A DNA stretch of 64,000 bases from the NCBI RefSeq assembly GCF_030272615.1, contig NC_081409.1:476440573-476504572 (forward strand), written 5' to 3'. Under the pieces are notes generated by a model, which saw only the letters and a program-made list of their open reading frames with translations, searched no databases and was not told the DNA's origin. The DNA comes from Cryptomeria japonica (taxonomy: Eukaryota; Streptophyta; Pinopsida; Cupressales; Cupressaceae). Shown one piece after another: positions 60,516 through 64,000 of the stretch; the first letter of the stretch is position 1, and each line of letters starts with the position of its first letter. A program made the position numbers and the translations under genes.

Positions 60516-60528
60516 GGCTGTGATACCA
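60516..60528 (-). promoter_or_regulatory. LARD primer-binding site (Met-tRNA type)
   Basis: Minus strand TGGTATCACAGCC, two bases from the LTR edge. It matches TGGTATCAGAGC with one change. Confidence 0.88.
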
Positions 60529-60530
60529 AT

Positions 60531-61341
60531 TTTTACGATTCCCATAGATACTGAGAGGGGGGGCTGAATCAGTATCTAACCAGTATATTAAATTTCTTAA
60601 CTTAAAACATGCATAACATATTAATACTGTGTACTGGTAAGCAGAAAGCAATGCAATAAATAGAGATAAAAACAACCACATGAAAAATACACCATAACAC
60701 AAGGATTTAACAAGGAAACCCAATGTGGGAAAAACCTCGGTGGGATTTGTGACCCACAATATTCACTTACTGGCCAATAGGAGAATATTACTACTACAAG
60801 AGGGGCCTGCACATGCAGGAAGGCCAACTGCCTAGAGCTCACTGCTCAAATACAAAATGAGAAGTCTCACTGACTTACAAAAATGGATTGCATAAATCCA
60901 ATGTCTTGTACTACTTCAAAATAGAATCTATAATGCCAGATCCAGTAATGGTTTCTTCTCTGCTTCTTACATAAACCCTTAACCTATAATTCACATAATA
61001 GGTCTACCTTATTTCGCCTAATTACATTCCTCTTCCTTACTTCATTTCAAAATGCTCTATAATGATCTCTCTTATATAAGAGTCATTTTACAACTTGCCA
61101 AGTCGTCTTACAATGATTTTACAAATAATAAACAAAATATATTACAATAAATATCTTGTCGGCCTCTATGCTGGTATGCTACCTTTCACTGCCGGTGTCG
61201 GTGACCTAAGTGTTTGTGTAGAGTCTGATCTTGCTAGTGTTGGTGGAATGTCTTGCCAGTGTCATAGGATTGTAAGGTTTCCATCAATGACAAAACCTTC
61301 AATCACCTACAATGTCTCATTGGACTGTGCATATGCCAACA
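60531..61341 (-). repeat. LARD 5' LTR
   Basis: 811 bp, matches 44,233-45,022. The terminal TG of the plus-strand left edge has become TT (TTTTACGATTCCC). Extra words such as GGTGTCGGTGACCTAAGTG account for the longer length. Confidence 0.93.
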
Positions 61342-61346
61342 ACTTT

Positions 61347-62925
61347 AGGTCTGAGATAATCTTAAGAGTGGAATACTCCTTGATGATTGATCATTTGGCT
61401 ACATGGACTGCTTAATGTATTTGAAATGCTTTTATCCCTCCATTTTGAGATTGTGCATTCACTGCCCTTTACCAAGTGTGACTATCATTTCTTATACATC
61501 TCTATGATTGTGTCTTTTGTGGCTATTGTGGTTTTCATCTGTGCCATGATTCTTATGCCCATATGATAGTGATGACATACCTTGTTATGACTGTATGTTG
61601 ATTCTTGTTGGCTATCACAGACCTTGAAGATTGCACTTTTATCTTTTAAGCATGGGGTTGGATTCTTGTGTGTACATCCTTTGACTATATTTACTACCCC
61701 CATTTCATAGTGGTCTTAACTATGCATCTATATACAACTATGATTGTATGCATAGTTGCCTGAAGCTAAACATTTAATAACTTAGTCCTCATATTGTAGT
61801 AGACACCTTTATAGTGATAATGATTGCTTGATTTGAAGGTTTTCATTCTTCTTTTTGTCTTTGTTTATGATGATTGTCTTTATTCATGCTTTCTAATATA
61901 TATTGCTTGACTATTCTTGGCTAGATTGTGTATTGGTTTCTGTATAGCTGATTATTGAAAACTTTATATGAGCTTTTTTGATATGCCACATGGTTATTAT
62001 GAGGATCTTTAGATGCATATTCCATTTTCTACAAAAATCACTATCAAACAATAAAGTAGAAACATTGTTCTCTAACTATCATGCCCTCTATGTTTCTTCA
62101 CTGGTCTTTTGCATTTGAACTGTCACAGTGGCTTTTGTGATGCATATATTCTCATGTCTTGGAGCTTGATGATTGCTTTGAATACAATGATGTTTCTCAC
62201 TAATTGGCTTTTCATAAAAGGTTGTTCAAGAACTTTTATGGACTCTTCTGATCTACTCAAACCCCTATTGTCATCTTACATTTGCTCTATATTTTGAAAA
62301 CTTGTCCATGAAGTTCTATTACTGCTCTTCATGCTCTTTGCAGTGTATGATTGTATCATGTTAAATGCTAAAGGCATTGTCACAAAGCTTAACGCTATTT
62401 ATGATGCATTATACACTTTACTCTTTGTGATGGTCTCTTGATTTTAATTTTAACAGTGAATAGGTTTCTTGACTGTTTTGATGTTCTTTTGCTTATGGCA
62501 GTCATAAAAATATGACTACTGCTCACTACTTGACTGTTTATTGTTCTTGCTACCATTGACCATTATTGGACAAAGTGAAAACACTTTGTTGTACTTTTTG
62601 GTATGGTTCTCTATCCTTGAGGCTGCTATAAAACATTTTAATGAGTTGGGCTAAACCCTTGTGGGAGCCACATTTTACACCACTCATGTAAAACTAAAAA
62701 AACAACCATGTTACTTTCCTGAATCTGCACATGAAGCAAATAAGTTAGATAAAAACAATACATTATCCAATTTCTTGTTGATTTGATCTGATATTTGTTT
62801 CCCTGAGTTTATATGTTGAGCTAGTTGTTGTGATGCACAAGAGGGATACATTGTATGTTTTCAGATGCATGTGCATATAAAGAATGACGACTCTTCGTTG
62901 CTCTAACATATTTCCTCAAATACAG
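61347..62925. other. Non-coding block, right flank of the LARD
   Basis: Same pyrimidine-rich texture as 41,751-44,227 to about 62,640. The last 280 bp are more ordinary and end in a splice-acceptor-like TTTCCTCAAATACAG with a branch-point-like CTCTAAC 20 bp earlier. Confidence 0.5.
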
Positions 62926-63027
62926 GCACTCAAGGGCAGCGAGGAGGCAACAAATCGGATGCAAGCTAAGAAAAAGGCTACAGATGCTACAAGGCGACTC
63001 AAAGAGGGCTCATCATTCAGGCAATGA
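62926..63027 (+). CDS. Candidate terminal exon of a host gene (33 residues)
   Basis: GC- and purine-rich 102-bp segment in AT-rich surroundings. It starts directly after an acceptor-like CAAATACAG (62,917-62,925) with a branch-point-like CTCTAAC at 62,901-62,907, and is open in the phase that begins at the acceptor: ALKGSEEATNRMQAKKKATD, then ATRRLKEGSSFRQ, then TGA at 63,025-63,027. The peptide is basic, helical and low in transposon features. I cannot name the protein. If real, upstream exons lie beyond the left edge, or the window's repeats lie within its last intron. An alternative is a retained gene fragment. Confidence 0.45.
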   Translation, partial: ALKGSEEATNRMQAKKKATDATRRLKEGSSFRQ

Positions 63028-64000
63028 TGAGTCACCCTTCTTTATCTGCATTTACTTTAATATTTTACATCAATAGATATATAATTTTTTCCTTATTTGC
63101 ACCACCAATTAGTCTCATGGCTTGTGTGAGACATTGTACATTCATAATAATAAACTTTACTTTCCCAAAATTTGTGCACTCTTTCCTATGTATTTGCATA
63201 TGAATAATGAAATGTGATGGTATAATCTTTTTATTCTTTTCTTTTACCGCATGAATGTAATACAACAAATTGAAAATGCACCTTTATTTCTAAACACATA
63301 AAAGCTCTAGTTGATTGAGCTTGTAGCGAAAATAGGTAACATTTATGGCGACATCTATTATATGTTTGCCTGCTGAACATCTTGACTAGTTGCCTAGGAC
63401 TATTCATTGGGCACAAAGTCACTGTAGTCTTTTATAAACTGAAAAACACATCTCACAACACTGCAAAACTTTCTTTTTCTCTCAAAACTTGTCCTAACCT
63501 ATTGAGTATAGGTGTGTGGTTTATGGCAGTGAGCTTAACACCTTAGTGTCATGGATTGTACATGTGTAATTGATAAACTAGGGCAGGGCAAGAACAAAAC
63601 CTTTTTAAACACTGATGTTATTTGTTATAGCTATATGAGAGAGATGCTTCTTGTGTGTGACAAGAGATAAACACATTCCTTGTTCATATAATGAGCACCA
63701 TTATTCTATAACTATAACTCATAACAATAGAAAACCTCTTCATGCAGAAACATTTTCATGACTCCTACATAATTGTGCACAATTCACTTAGGGAAAACAA
63801 AAACTACAACTAAAAACCTATCCTACACTAATAGCAAGACAAAAATTAGCTAAACAAAACCTTTCATAGGATGACTAAAGTAGCTGCCTTTTCTTCTCAA
63901 TTTAGAATAACTTGCATGCTTAAGGATAGCTAAGGAGAAATGAAACATAGAAAAATGTCCAACAAGATGGAGTACTATCTCTTGAAATAATTAAACGAGT
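63028..64000. other. Non-coding stretch, possible 3' UTR and downstream DNA
   Basis: AT-rich. If the 62,926 exon is real, its 3' UTR starts here; AATATT and AATAAT words around 63,059 and 63,140 could serve polyadenylation. No other gene was recognised. Confidence 0.4.

Larger units (their letters stand above)
44233..61341 (-). mobile_element. LARD: 17.1-kb non-autonomous LTR element without pol
   Basis: LTRs at 44,233-45,022 and 60,531-61,341 are flanked by the perfect 5-bp duplication ACTTT (44,228-44,232 and 61,342-61,346). A Met-tRNA primer site and a polypurine tract lie next to the correct LTRs, so the element runs on the minus strand. It encodes a coiled-coil and zinc-knuckle gag-like protein and a second long ORF of unknown function. 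No protease, integrase, RT or RNase H of its own is present; the RT and RNase H found inside belong to the nested LINE. Without nested DNA the element is about 6.6 kb. The name LARD (large retrotransposon derivative) is used by structure. Confidence 0.93.

Noticed and set aside
1-64000. CRISPR array, operon or bacterial features
   Set aside because: Nothing of this kind; all repeats are explained by plant retroelements and simple repeats.

Overview
This window looks like intergenic or intronic DNA from a plant with a large, transposon-filled nuclear genome. A conifer or other gymnosperm is the most natural guess. The DNA is AT-rich, almost all recognisable coding sequence belongs to retrotransposons (Ty1/copia, Ty3/gypsy chromoviruses, LINEs, one SINE), and elements sit inside elements. 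The species cannot be fixed from the sequence. The only possible cellular gene sequence is a short candidate last exon at 62,926-63,027 (+), so the window could be part of a very long intron or an intergenic block.

Layout. 1-3,461: no gene, one TA-rich microsatellite. 3,462-7,115 (-): a long broken ORF of an unrecognised family (locus A), with about 20 dispersed GGGGTTC-type repeat units upstream of it (7,190-8,490). 8,500-11,889: non-coding, with a 21-bp minisatellite; its right end is the 3' LTR of a chromovirus whose decayed pol fills 11,903-14,985 (-). 15,906-16,152: a tRNA-derived SINE with 20-bp target duplications. About 17,100-37,066 (+): LINE-1A, split by a copia element (19,053-26,381), by an unidentified insert, and, inside that insert, by a complete chromovirus (26,528-34,401, duplication GATTA). 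37,067-44,227: mostly featureless. 44,233-61,341 (-): a 17.1-kb non-autonomous LTR element (called LARD here, duplication ACTTT). It carries a coiled-coil/zinc-knuckle gag and a 1.1-kilocodon ORF of unknown function, but no pol. It is interrupted by LINE-2A (about 49,316-59,790, -), which is itself interrupted by a short copia element with a gag-protease ORF only (54,964-59,260). 61,347-64,000: non-coding apart from the candidate exon.

How the parts relate. The LARD shares its polypurine tract, LTR start and Met-tRNA-type primer site with the 19-kb copia element, which suggests it was moved in trans by that family's enzymes. Both LINEs carry an extra ORF between the RNase H domain and the 3' end. 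The extra LINE ORFs, the second LARD ORF and locus A have the same layout (helical N-terminal domain, acidic or Ser/Thr-rich linker, coiled coil) and share weak sequence anchors, so one accessory protein family may ride on several unrelated element types. Almost all premature stops are TAG or TAA where glutamine is expected, the mark left by C-to-T decay of methylated CAG/CAA codons in silenced plant transposons. All domain calls were made by reading translations by eye; no database search was possible.
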